Part shown: positions 48,308 through 58,753 of the stretch, in pieces
Position numbering within the stretch: the first letter of the stretch is position 1
Layout of the letters: each line of letters starts with the position of its first letter
Assembly (NCBI RefSeq): GCF_003086295.3
Contig: NC_092038.1
Coordinates: 103,881,837 to 103,945,836, forward strand
Reading direction: 5' to 3'
DNA from: Arachis hypogaea
Taxonomy: Eukaryota; Streptophyta; Magnoliopsida; Fabales; Fabaceae
DNA: 64,000 nucleotides
Position numbers and translations under genes: made by a program
The notes under the pieces: generated by a model
The model's database searches: none
What the model saw: only the letters and a program-made list of their open reading frames with translations
Told to the model about the DNA's origin: nothing

Positions 48308-49150
48308 CTACTTTAACTGTACTTCCATATTCCTGTTAGCCATTCTTGTTTCCTGTAATAATTCCTTGAATTCGGCTAGCTGCTGAGTTAGAAAGTCTAA
48401 TTGCTGATTGAATTCATTAGCCTGATCCACCGGACTGAGTTCAGCAGTTATTGTTTTAGCTTCTTCTTTCATGGAAGATTCACTGCTTAGGTACAGATGC
48501 TGATTTCTGGCAACTGTATCAATAAGCTCTTGAGCTTCTTCAATTGTTTTTCTCATATGTATAGATCCACCAGCTGAGTGGTCTAGAGAAATCTGAGCTT
48601 TTTCTGTAAGCCCATAGTAGAAGATGTCTAATTGCACCCATTCTGAAAATATTTCAGAGGGGCATTTTCTTAGCATTTCTCTGTATCTTTCCCAGGCATC
48701 ATAAAGGGATTCATTATCTCCTTGTTTGAAGCCTTGGATGCTTAGCCTTAGCTGTGTCATCCGTTTTGGAGGGAAATAGTGATTCAGGAATTTTTCTGAC
48801 AGCTGTTTCCATGTTTTTATGCTGTTCTTAGGCTGGTTATTTAACCACCTCTTAGCTTGATCTTTTACAGCAAATGGAAACAGTAATAATCTGTAGACAT
48901 CCTGATCCACTTCTTTATCATGTACCGTGTCAGCAATTTGTAAAAATTGTGCCAGAAACTCTGTAGGTTCTTCATGTGGAAGACCGGAATACTGGCAGTT
49001 CTGCTGCACCATGATAATGAGCTGAGGATTCAACTCAAAGCTACTAACTCCAATGGAGGGTATACAGATACTACTCCCATATGAAGCAGTAGTGGGGTTA
49101 GCATATGACCCCAAAGTCCTCTTGGACTGTGCATTTCCACTTAATTCCAT
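48308..49150 (-). pseudogene. Gag of element A
   Basis: 280 codons from ATG at 49150. Core marks: NCQYSGLPHEEPTEFLAQFL, LLLFPFAVKDQAKRWLNN, FLNHYFPPKRM, ESLYDAWERYREMLRKCP, then the C-terminal helix MRKTIEEAQELIDTVARNQ and a coiled coil to about 48310. No CCHC knuckle is visible. The frame closes with TAG 48310-48308 and stays open in the same frame for the next 1060 codons into pol, so gag and pol were one polyprotein. The matching gag of element D has a sense codon here, so I take the TAG as a mutation, not a planned readthrough. Confidence 0.88.
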
Positions 49151-50115
49151 GATGGAACAAGGGAAATGATATGTATGTTGATATTATTTATTTTATAGAA
49201 GTGGAATAAATAAAAACGGAATATATAAAAATTTGAAAATATTTTGTGAAAATTTTTCGAAAAATTTTGAAATTGAAATCTGAATTTTATAAAAAAAAAA
49301 TTTCGAAAATATAGTTTAAAATTAGTTAGAAAAGATATATATATATATATATATATATTTTGAATTTTGAATTTTATGATGAAAGAGAAAAACACAAAAA
49401 AGACACAAGATTTAAAATTTTTAGATCTAATGATCCTTATTTTCGAAAATTTTGGAGGGAAAACACCAAGGAACACCAAACTTAAAAATTTTAAGATTAA
49501 AACACAAAAAAAAGACTCAAGAACACCTTGAAGATTCACAAAAACACAAGAACAAAAGAAAGAATACCAAACTTAAAATTTTTAGAAAACTTTACTAAAT
49601 TTTCGAAAATTATATCAAAATTAACAAGAAAACACCAAACTTAAAGTTTGGCACAAGATTAAATTAAGAAAGATTATTTTTGAAAGAGATTTTCAAAAGA
49701 ACTGGTGCCCAATCATCAAGAATATAAACCAATACTCTAGCCAATTGGGAGTAAATGTAACACTTGTTTTGAATAGGTATATTCCTTTTGGAAGATTAAT
49801 GCTTTAGAAAGAACAAAGGTGAAACAAGAAAAGACACAAAACAAGAAAAACTCAAGATCAACAAGAAAGATAAACAAGAACAAAGAACACAAGTTCGAAA
49901 ATTTTTAAAGAAAAATATCAAATATATAATTGACACCAAACTTAGAACAAGACACTAAACTCACGAAAAAAATTAAAAATTGACAAAGAAAAGTAATATT
50001 TTTTTGAAATTTTTTTTAAAAAAGGATAATAAAAGATGCAATTCTAGTGAAAAGAGGATAAATTCTTCCTAATCTAAGCAACAAAATAAACCTTTAGTTG
50101 TTCAAACTCGAATAA
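49151..50115 (-). other. 5' leader of element A
   Basis: About 965 bp, extremely AT-rich on the element strand with many TTTTCGAAAAT words. It carries at least four copies of AAGTTTGGTGT or close variants (49473-49484, 49565-49575, 49632-49643, 49933-49944), the motif that ends at the 3' LTR. A (TA)n tract is at 49337-49360. The 132-codon Phe-rich frame (49539-49141) is compositional. Confidence 0.7.
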
Positions 50116-50133
50116 TCCCCGGCAACGGTGCCA
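50116..50133 (-). promoter_or_regulatory. tRNA-Asp primer-binding site of element A
   Basis: On the element strand TGGCACCGTTGCCGGGGA, starting six bases after the LTR end. It is complementary to the 3' end of plant tRNA-Asp(GTC) except for one base (A for G at position 5). tRNA-Asp priming is usual in Athila-type elements. Confidence 0.88.
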
Positions 50134-50139
50134 AAAACT

Positions 50140-51667
50140 TGGTGCACGAATTTGTGATCCGCACAACTAACCAGCAAGTGCACTGGGTCGTCCAAGTAAT
50201 ACCTTACGTGAGTAAGGGTCGATCCCACGGAGATTATTGGTTTGAATCAAGCTATGTTTATCTTATTATTCTTAGTCAGGATATTAATTAAAATTATCAG
50301 TTGGAATTATTAGATTGGAAAAATAAAAGAGAATAAAAGCGTTACTTGTTGTGCAGTAATGAGAAATATGTTGGAGTTTTGGAGATGCTTTGTCCTCTGA
50401 ACTTCAACTCTTCCTTGAAATCCTTTTCCACACGCAAAGTCCCTTCCATGGCAAGCTCTATGTAGGGTGTCACCGTTGTCAATGGCTACTTCCCATCCTC
50501 TCAGTGAAAACGTTCCTATGCTCTGTCACAGCACGGCTAATCATCTGTCGGTTCTCAATCAGGTTGGAATAGAATCCATTGATTCTTTTGCGTTTGTCAC
50601 TAACGCCCAGCCTTCAGGAGTTTGAAGCTCGTCACAGTCATTCAATCCCAGAATCCTACTCAGAATACCACAGACAAGGTTTAGACTTTCCGGATTCTCA
50701 TGAATACCGCCATCAATCCGGCTTATACCACGAAGATTCTGAGTAATGAATCTAAGAGATACTCATTCAATCTGATGTAGAACGGAGGTGGTTGTCAGGC
50801 ACACGTTCATGGATTGAGGAAGGTGATGAGTGTCACGGATCATCACCTTCTCCATAATTAAGCGCGAATGAACATCTTAGATAAGAACAAGCGTGTTTGA
50901 ATGGAAAATAAAGGAATTGTATTAATTCATCGAGACGCTGCAGAGCTCCTCACCCCCAACAATGGAGTTTAGAGACTCATGCCATCAAAAAGTATGTAAT
51001 TCAGATCTGAAAAAATGTCATAAGGTGCAAAATAAGTCTCTAAAAGTTGTTTAAATAGTAAACTACTAACCTAGGTTTACAGAAAATGAGTAAACTGAGA
51101 TAATTGGTGCAGAAATCCACTTCTGGGGCCCACTTGGTGTGTGCTGGGGCTGAGACTAAAGCTATCCACGAACTGAGGCTTTTCTTGGAGTTGAGCTCCA
51201 AGTTATAACGTGTTTTGGGCGTTCAACTCCGGATCATGACGTGTTTCTGGCGTTTAACTCCAGACAGCAGCATGTACTTGGCGTTCAACGCCAAGTTGCA
51301 TCGTTTATCTTCGCGCAAAGTATGAACTATTATATATTGCTGGAAAGCCCTGGATGTCTACTTTCCAACGCCGTTGAGAGCGCGCCAATTGGACTCCTGT
51401 AGCTCCAAAAAATCCATTTCGAGTGCAGGGAGGTCAGAATCCAACAGCATCAGCAGTCCTTTTTCAGCCTAACTCAGATTTTTGCTTAGCTCCTTCAATT
51501 TCAGCCAGAAAATACCTGAAATCACAGAAAAACACACAAACTCATAGTAAAGTCCAGAAATATAATTTTTGCCTAAAAACCAATAATATTCTACTAAAAA
51601 CCAATTAAAACATACTAAAATCTACATGAAATTACCCCCAAAAAGCGTATAAAATATCCGCTCATCA
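50140..51667 (-). repeat. 5' LTR of element A
   Basis: 1528 bp, colinear with 39363-40892. Most differences are single transitions, with one small block change at about 50513-50519. Palindromes at about 51180-51300 (TTGGCGTTCAACGCCAA, GGCGTTTAACTCC), TATA-like CTATTTAAACAAC (about 51048-51060), U5 block 50172-50233. Confidence 0.93.
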
Positions 51668-51672
51668 CGTAC

Positions 51673-51712
51673 TAAGTTGTTGGCGCCATTGAGATCACAA
51701 TTTCGTGCACCA
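51673..51712 (+). repeat. 5' LTR of element B, right part
   Basis: The last 40 bp of B's LTR (TAAGTTGTTGGCGCCATTGA ... GTGCACCA), displaced from 39362 by element A; 51668-51672 is A's target duplication. Joining 39362 to 51673 gives a continuous LTR like that of element C, supporting the nesting. Confidence 0.9.
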
Positions 51713-51718
51713 AGTTTT

Positions 51719-51736
51719 TTGCGCCGTTGCCGGGGA
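51719..51736 (+). promoter_or_regulatory. tRNA-Asp primer-binding site of element B
   Basis: TTGCGCCGTTGCCGGGGA, six bases after the LTR end; one mismatch to the tRNA-Asp complement at the second position. Confidence 0.85.
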
Positions 51737-53485
51737 TTTTTCGAGTTTGGACAACTGACGGTTCATCTTGTTGCTTAGATTGGGTAATTTTATTTTTATT
51801 TTGTTCTTCAGAATTTTTAAGAATGAATTCTAGAGTTTCAGATGATGCTTTTATCATCACAGGAGCTAGTTGATTCTCATCAATTTGGCTGTTGTATGTA
51901 ATGTCTTGCTGAAGCTTGGCTAGCCATGTCTAATCTTTTTAGACTGAAGCTTTAGACTAACATTGCATGATTCCTGGAATTCTTATTAAAAATTTTGAGT
52001 TTCTTATTTTCTTTTCCAAAAATAATTTTCGAAAAAAATACAAAAAATCATAAAATCATAAAAAAATTGTGTTTCTTATTTGAGTCTAGTGTCAATTTTT
52101 AAGTTTGGTGTCAATTGCATATTTTTATGTTTATAAAAAATTTTCGAAAACTCATGCATGGTGTTCTTCATGATCTTCAAGTTGTTCTTGGTAAGTCTCC
52201 TTGTTTGATCTTGTGATTTTCTTGTTTGGTGTATTTTCTTGTTTTTCATATGCATTTTTGAATTCATAATGTCTAAACATGAAAAATTTCTAAGTTTGGT
52301 ATCTTGCATGTTTCTCTTTTCTTGAAAATTTTTCAAAAATAAGTCTTGATGTTCATCTTGATCTTCAAAGTGTTCTTGGTGTTCATCTTGACATTCATAG
52401 TGTTCTTGCATGCATCATTGTTTTAATCCAAAATTTTTATGTCTTGTGTCATTTTTGTGTTTTTCTCTCTCCCCATTAAAAATTCAAAAATAAATAAAAA
52501 ATATCTTTTCCTTATTTTACTCATAATTTTCGAAATCTTTGGGTTGACTTATTAGTCAAAAAATTTTAAAATAACTTGTTTCTTGTTAGTTAAGTTAAGG
52601 TTTCAAGTTCAAAAATTTATCTTTTCAATATCTTTTTCAAAATCAAATCTTTTTTAATTTTTTCCTTTGTTTTTCGAAAATCCTCAAAAATCTTTTTCAA
52701 CACTTTTCAAAATCTTTTTCTTATCTTTATTTCATAATTTTCGAAAACTTTACTAACAACTGATGTGATTGATTCAAAAATTTGAAGTTTGTTACTTTCT
52801 TGTTAAGAAAGATTCAACCTTTAAATTCTAGAATCATATCTTTTAGTTTCTTGTTAGTCAAGTAATCAATTTTAATTTTAAAAATAAAATCTTTTTAACT
52901 TCCTTTTCAAATCTTTTTCAAAACAAATTTCAATCGTATCTTTTTAATCATATCTTTTCAAACATATCAAATCATATCTTTTTCAAAATCAATTTCAAAA
53001 TCTTTTCTAATTTCTTATCTTTTCAAAATTGATTTACAAATCTCTTTCAACTAATTAATCAACTTTTTGTTTGTTTTACTATTTCTTATCTTTTTTAAAA
53101 CCACCTAACTACTTTTCTCTCTCTAATTTTTTAAAATTCCTCACCCTTTTTCAAAATTCTTTTCTTTGTTAACTAATTATTTTAAATTTTAATTTTAATT
53201 TTATTTCTTCTCCTAATTTTCAAATTCTAACTCTATTTTAAAATAAAAACAAAAATATTTTCCTTTTCTTCTTAATTGTTTTCAAAAACTCCTCTCTCTC
53301 ATCTCCTTCTATTTATTTAGTTATCTACTAACACTTCTCTTCTACTCATAATTCGAACCCTCTTTTCTTCTCTCTCTGTGTTCGAATTTTTCCTCTTCTA
53401 TTCTTCTTCTCGTCTACTCACATAAAGGAATCTCTATACTGTGACATAGAGGATTCCTCTTCTTTTCTGTTCTCTTCTTTTTCAT
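51737..53485 (+). other. 5' leader of element B
   Basis: About 1.75 kb of AT-rich, T/C-rich non-coding DNA with repeated TTTTCGAAAA and GTGTTCTTG words. TAAGTTTGGTGTC at 52099-52111 and a variant at 52290-52301. A diverged short tandem repeat of a GTTCATCTTGATCTTCAAAG type lies at about 52160-52410. The end (53380-53480) is CT-rich, directly before the gag start. Confidence 0.6.
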
Positions 53486-53949
53486 ATGAGTAGGAGAAAG
53501 GATAAGGACATTCTTGTTGAAGCAGATCCTGAACCTAAAAGGACTCTGAAGAAGAAGCTAAAGCACAACAATCCAGAGAAAACCTTACAGAGAATCTCGA
53601 AAAAGAAGGAGACATGGCCGAACCCAACAACAATGCAAGGAAGATGCTTGGTGACTTCACTACACCAAATTCAAATTTCCATGGAAGAAGCATCTCAATC
53701 CCTACCATTGGAGCAAACAACTTTGAGCTAAAAGCCTCAATTAGTTTCTTTGATGCAACAGAACTGCAAGTTTCATGGACTTCCATCAGAAGATCCTTTT
53801 CAGTTCTTAACTGAATTCTTGCTTTTCCCTTTTGCTGTAAGAGACAGAGCTAGAATATGGTTGGACTCTTAACCTAGAGGTAGCTTGAACTCTTAGGATA
53901 AGCTGGTCACGACTTTCTTAGCCAAATTCTTTCCTCCTCAAAAGCTGAG
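53486..53949 (+). pseudogene. Gag of element B, N-terminal part, frameshifted
   Basis: It begins MSRRKDKDILVEADPEPKRT at 53486. The frame slips near 53610 into MAEPNNNARKMLGDFT...SISIPTIGANNFEL (53614 on), which aligns with the start of element A gag (SICIPSIGVSSFEL). A second slip near 53735 leads to LMQQNCKFHGLPSED-like reading and LLFPFAVRDRARIW. It is interrupted at 53949 by solo LTR H in the middle of the FFPPQKLS motif. Confidence 0.75.
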
Positions 53950-56056
53950 TGATGCCAGGGCATCTAGGCCAGTTTCACTGACCTTTTCTTTACTGTTTTA
54001 GGGTAGCTTCATGCATTTTCCTAGTGAATAAGGCAAGTTTTGGGTGAAAATACACTTACACCTTCATTTAGGCAACTATAGTGAATTTTGCATGATTTCA
54101 TGAGATTTTTGCCAGAATTGCATGAGAATTTGATGATGCATAATCTCATGACTTTAGCTAGAGCTTTGATGCACTTTAATTGCTTGATTTCATGACAAAT
54201 GAAGCATGGAAGAACCACGTTAGCATTCACGTTAACATAGTTAACGTGATTACTAACGTGGGATGGCAAAAAGCTTGCAACGTTAATGAGAAAAGTGATC
54301 ACCAATAATGCCTGCGAAGCCATTCATAGCTTACGTTAAGAGCCACGTTAACTAAGTTAACGTGGCACTTAACGTAGAAGAAAGAGAGGACTCCACGTTA
54401 ACGAGAAACGTGAACTCCAATAACGTTTCTCCTCAACGTTAGTGGTAAAAGTGAATACCACTAACGTTGGGAAACTAGGCAATGCCCCACGTTAAGAGTC
54501 ACGTTAACTTAGTTAACGTGAACTCTAACGTGGAAGAGGATCAACAACGCCAACGTTAGTGACACTCACTTTTGTCACTAACGTTGGATCATTAGCATTG
54601 CCTACGTTAACTCTCACGTTAAGATTGTTAACGTGAAAGTTAACGTGGAGTTAAATTCAAAGAACCAATGTTAGTGACACTCACTTTTGTCACTAACGTT
54701 GGGAGATGGCTTCATTACTACGTTAAGAGCCACGTTAACTTAGTTAACGTGGGTCCTAACGTAGGGACTTAAGGCAATTGGAGCGTTAGTGACAAAGGTG
54801 AGTGTCACTAACGCTCTCGAAGGTGATAGATACCCACGTTAAGAGCTACGTTAGCCAAGCTAACGTGAGATCTAACGTAGGGGCAAGAGGCAAGTAACAT
54901 TAATGGGAAAAGTGATTCCCATTAACGTTTGCAAAAAGGGGCACAAGCCAACATTAATGGGAAAGGTGAGTCCCATTAACGTGGAAAAAGTGAATGCCAC
55001 TAACGTTCTCGCACCCAAAATGTATTCAAAGTTAATCTCACTAAATGCCCAAGCCTAATTCATATTTCTCTGCAAGCTGGGCCCACTAATGATGAGAATG
55101 GCTTCAACTCAAGGTCCAGAGCCCACATCCAATACTTGAAGAACTCACTAGAAGATCATGAGGAGTAGTATAAATAGGAGTAGTTTTGAACTAGAGAGAA
55201 GCTTAGCACTTTTGGGAACTACTCTCTGCATATTTACTTTTCTGTACTTCTAGCATGGATTCTTCTTTTCTGCCATTTTTCATTCCTAGAGCTATGAACA
55301 ACTAAACCCCTTTCATTGGGTTAGGGAGCTCTGTTGTAATTTGATGGATCAATTATAGTTTTCATTCTTCTTCTTCTTTCTTTTCTCTTGATCTTACTAG
55401 AAAGCTTTTAATCTTAATTCAATTGGTTAGTTGTCTTGGAAAAGAAACTCTCCATAATTGGATCTCCTTTGAGCCTTGGAAAAAGGATGAGGAGATAATG
55501 CTAGAAATGCTTTTTCATGTTGGACCAAATTAGGGTTTGGATGGAGATTATGACATTTAATCCTCCCAATACTTTGATTTGGAAATACATGTGGTATAAT
55601 CAGTGACCACACTTTCATCTCTTCCCATGAGCAATTCAATCAAGGAATTGGGCAATTGTTCAAACTTAGAGAGATTGGATTGCCAAGGAATTGGGATTCA
55701 ATCACTTAAGATTGCCAAGGAGATTAATGAATGCATTGATTGAGGAAGAGATGAGAATGAACTTGATCCAGAGAATGCAACATCTCCTAAACCCAATGAT
55801 CTCCCCATTTCTGATCTTACCCATTCTATTTACTTTCTGCCATTTAATTTCCTGCTCATTACCCCAACTCCCCATTTAAATTTCTGCATCTCAATCTCAA
55901 TTCTGTTTAGCTCAACTAGCATATTCTTCTAACTAAAGTTGCTTGACCAATCAATCCCTGTGGGATTCAACCTCATTCTATTGTGAGTTTTACTTGACGA
56001 CAATTCGGTATACTTGTCGAAGGGAAATTTGTTGAGAGATAAGTTTTCATGCATCA
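53950..56056 (+). mobile_element. Solo LTR H, 2107 bp, inside gag of element B
   Basis: It starts TGATGCCAGGGCATCTAGGC and ends TTTTCATGCATCA; the target duplication CTGAG is perfect (53945-53949 and 56057-56061). Removing it rejoins gag in frame order (PPQKLS to KLRVDAQTF). It holds the hairpin array at 54205-55015, TATA box AGTATAAATAGG (about 55168-55179), and a diverged U5 block (about 55960-56020: GTGGGATTCAACC ... TTACTTGACGACAATTCGGT). Its family differs from A, B, C, G and K. Short frames inside are spurious. Confidence 0.9.
54205..55015. repeat. Tandem array of about six 115-bp units, each with two hairpins
   Basis: Type-I hairpins are nested: outer arms like ACGTTAAG/CTTAACGT around inner arms CACGTTAAC/GTTAACGTG. 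They start at about 54216, 54332, 54489, 54603, 54719 and 54834. Type-II hairpins are single longer stems such as AACGTTAGTGAC/GTCACTAACGTT with a loop of about 10 bases. They lie at about 54434, 54550, 54668, 54782, 54897 and 54950. The two types alternate with a period near 115 bp except for one longer step. Several arms change in step on both sides. Confidence 0.88.
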
Positions 56057-56061
56057 CTGAG

Positions 56062-57273
56062 CAAGCTTAGAGTGGATGCTCAAACCTTCAGGCAGAAAAA
56101 AGGTGAATCCCTCTATGAAGCTTGGGAAAGATACAAGCAACTGACCAAAAAGTATCCTTCTGACATGCTCTCAGAATGGACCATCTTGGATATATTCTAT
56201 GATGGTCTGTCTGAATTGTCTAAGATGTCATTAGAGATTCTGTAGGTGGATCTATTCACCTGAAGAAAATGCCTACAGAAGCTCAGGAACTCATTGAAAT
56301 GGTTGCAAATAACCAGTTCATGTACACATTTGAAAGGAATCATGTGGATAATGGGACGCCTCAGAATAAGAGAGTTCTTGAAATTGATACTCTGAATGCC
56401 ATATTGGCTCAGAACAAAATGTTGACTCAGCAAGTCAATATGATTTTTCAAAGTCTTAATGGTTTGCAAAATGCATCCAACAGTACTAAAGAAGCATCTT
56501 CTGAAGAAGAAGCTTATGATCCTGAGAACCCTACAATGGCAGAGGTGAATTACATGGGTGAAGCCTATGGAAACACCTATAATCCCTCATGGAGAAATCA
56601 TCCAAATTTCTCATGGAAGGATCAACAAAAGCCTCAATAAGGCTTTAATAATGGTGGAAGAAACAGGTTTAGCAATAGCAAGCCTTTTCCATCATCTTCT
56701 CAGCAACAGACAGAGAATTCTGAGCAGAACCCATCTAGCTTAGCAAATATAGTCTCTAATCTATCTAAGGCCACACTAAGTTTCATGAATGAAATAAGGT
56801 CCTCCATTAGAAATTTGGAGGCACAAGTGGGCCAACTGAGTAAAAGAGTCACTGAAACTCCTCCTAGTATTCTCCTAAGCAATATAGAAGAGAATCCAAA
56901 AAGAGAGTGCAAGGCCATAACCTTACTTGGTGTGGCCGAACCTAGAGAAGAGGAGGAAGATGTGAACCCCAGTGAGGAAGACCTCGTGGGACGTCCTCTA
57001 GATAAAAGGAGTTCTCATTTGAGGAACCTAAAGAATCTGAGGCTCATCTAGAGACTATAGAGATTCTATTGAACCTCTTTCTGCCATTCATGAGCTCTGA
57101 TGAGTATTCCTCCTCTGAAGAGGATGAACATATTACTGAATGGCAAGTTGCCCAGTATTTAGGAGCAATCATGAAGCTGAATGCCAAGCTATTTCCATTG
57201 CTCATTAATGAACTAAATACCTGGGTTCAGCAACATTACCTCAAAAGAAAGAGGATCCCAGAAGGTTCTTAAT
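56062..57273 (+). pseudogene. Gag of element B, C-terminal part and linker
   Basis: It reads KLRVDAQTFRQKKGESLYEA, then WERYKQLTKKYPSDMLSEWT, matching the same block in element A. A frame change follows near 56245, then TEAQELIEMVANNQFMY and NYMGEAYGNTYNPSWRNHPN, a motif typical of Athila-like gag. TAA at 56638-56640 interrupts the frame, after which NNGGRNRF, a coiled coil (IRSSIRNLEAQVGQLSKRV) and an acidic linker follow. Stops near 57050. Confidence 0.75.
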
Positions 57274-57832
57274 ACCTTGTACCATAGGCACCATGACCTT
57301 TGAGAAGGCTTTGTGTGACCTGGGGTCAGGCATAAACTTCATGCCACTATCTGTAATGGTGAAACTGGGAATCCTTGAGGTTCAAGCTACAAGAATCTCA
57401 CTAGAGATGGTAGACAAATCAATGAAATAGGCTTATGGACTAGTAGAGGACGTGCTAGTAAAGGTTGAAGGCCTTTACATCCCTGCTGATTTCATAATCC
57501 TAGACTCTGGAAAGGAGAAGGATGAATCCATCATCCTTGGCAGACCCTTCCTAGCCACAGCAAAAGCTGTAATTGATATTGACAGAGGAGAGTTGGTCCT
57601 TCAATTGAATGAGGACTACCTTGTGTTTAAGACTCAAGGATCTCCCTCTGCAACCATGGAGAGGAAGGATGAAAAGCTTCTCTTAATACAGAGTCAAACA
57701 CATCCCCCACATTCAAACTCTAACTTTGGTGTTGGGAGGCCACAACCAAACTCTAAGTTTGGTGTTGGGAGGCCACACCCAAACTCTAAGTTTGGTGTTG
57801 AGAGGCCCCAACCATGCTCTGAATATCTGTGA
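57274..57832 (+). pseudogene. Protease of element B with one stop
   Basis: The block ALCDLGSGINFMPLSV keeps the catalytic aspartate, but the triad reads D-L-G-S-G instead of the usual D-L-G-A-S. TAG at about 57428-57430 interrupts the frame after DKSMK; it reopens as LVEDVLVKVEGLYIPADFII and ends SIILGRPFLATAKAVIDID. The tail has three near-perfect 33-bp tandem units coding NSKFGVGRP-like peptides (57716-57820), each built on TAAGTTTGGTGTTG. About 50 bp after the stop the sequence already reads TTGTTGGGAGGCAACCC, which in element A stands after integrase. Confidence 0.8.
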
Positions 57833-58012
57833 GGCTCCATGAGACCAAACTGTCAAGCTATTGACATTAAAGAAGCACTTGTTGGGAGGCAACCCAATTT
57901 TTATTTATCTATGTTATTTTATGTTTTCTTTAGGTTGATGATGTGGAGTCACAAAAACAACTGCAAAAATCGAAGCAAATTCAAAAACAACATCCCTGGA
58001 GGATAAACTTAC

Positions 58013-58246
58013 TGGCGTTTAAACGCCAGTAAGAGTAGCAGAATGGGCGTTAAACGCCCAGCCTGGCACCATTCTAGGCGTTTAACACCAGAAATGGGCA
58101 CCAGACTGGCGTTTAACGCAAGAAATGGGCACCAGATTGGCGTTTAACGCCAGAAACAAGCAACAGCTTGGCGTTAAACGCCAGGAAAGGTATAAAAGCT
58201 GGCATTTAACGCCAGAAACAAGCAACAGTCTGGCGTTAAACGCTAG
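58013..58246. repeat. Array of eight GGCGTT-AACGCC palindromes (element B)
   Basis: Units such as CTGGCGTTTAAACGCCAG, GGGCGTTAAACGCCC and TTGGCGTTAAACGCCAG, spaced 25-35 bp apart with recurring spacers (AGAAATGGGCACCAGA, AGAAACAAGCAACAG). Same place as the array of element A: upstream of the ORF3 promoter. Confidence 0.9.
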
Positions 58247-58549
58247 GATTGCACAATAAGGGCATTTTGCACGCCTAAATGGAGCAGGGATGAGAAGTCC
58301 TTGACCCTTCAGGATCTGTGGACCCTACAGGATTCCCACCTACCCCACCTCTCCCTCTCTCCCCCTCACACCTCTCTATAACACTCCACCCAAAACACCA
58401 CTCACCAATCAAATCCTATCCTCCTCCCTATATTCTCTTCACCAATCACCTCCATATCTCTTCCCCAATAACCCTACCTACCCCACTTTCAAATTCAAAC
58501 ACTTTTCCCTCCCAAACCCACCCAATTCCATTCGGCCACTATCCCTCTC

Positions 58550-58718
58550 TTCCCCTATAAATACCCCTCTTCACTCCTTCATTTTCACACATCACAAACA
58601 CTCTTCTACCCCCTTGGATGAACCTCTATCTCCCTCAATCTCCTCTATTTTCTTCTTTTTCCCCTTCTTTCTTTCTTCTTTTGCTCGAGGACGAGTAAAC
58701 CTTTTAAGTTTGGTGTGG
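58550..58718 (+). promoter_or_regulatory. Internal promoter and hairpin module upstream of ORF3 (element B)
   Basis: CCTATAAATACC at about 58553-58564 is a strong TATA box, followed by a CT-rich leader. TTGCTCGAGGACGAGTAA (58681-58698) forms a 7-bp stem with an AGGA loop, and TTTTAAGTTTGGTGTGG follows to 58718, 36 bases before the ORF3 ATG. Compared with element A two stem pairs changed together (T-A to C-G). Confidence 0.65.
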
Positions 58719-58753
58719 TAAAAGCATTGCTTTTTGTTTTTTCATAACCATTT

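Larger units (their letters stand above)
39363..51667 (-). mobile_element. Element A: structurally complete Athila-like Ty3/gypsy retrotransposon, 12.3 kb
   Basis: Target duplication CGTAC at 39358-39362 and 51668-51672. LTRs are 50140-51667 (5') and 39363-40892 (3'). A tRNA-Asp-type primer site follows the 5' LTR. gag and pol share one frame (49150-44132), then comes a palindrome array, an internal TATA box, and ORF3 in the env position. By eye the LTRs differ at about 25 of 1529 positions (about 1.6%), which points to a fairly recent insertion. Four stops in gag-pol and two in ORF3 make this copy inactive by itself, though its RNA could still be copied in trans. It may belong to the FIDEL-like group described in peanut; that needs alignment. 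Confidence 0.92.

Noticed and set aside
48308..48310. In-frame TAG between gag and pol as a programmed readthrough signal
   Set aside because: The matching position in element D has a sense codon, and element A has three more stops of the same kind further on.
49141..49539. 132-codon minus-strand frame just before gag of element A
   Set aside because: Phe/Ile/Tyr runs from the AT-rich leader; absent from elements B and C.
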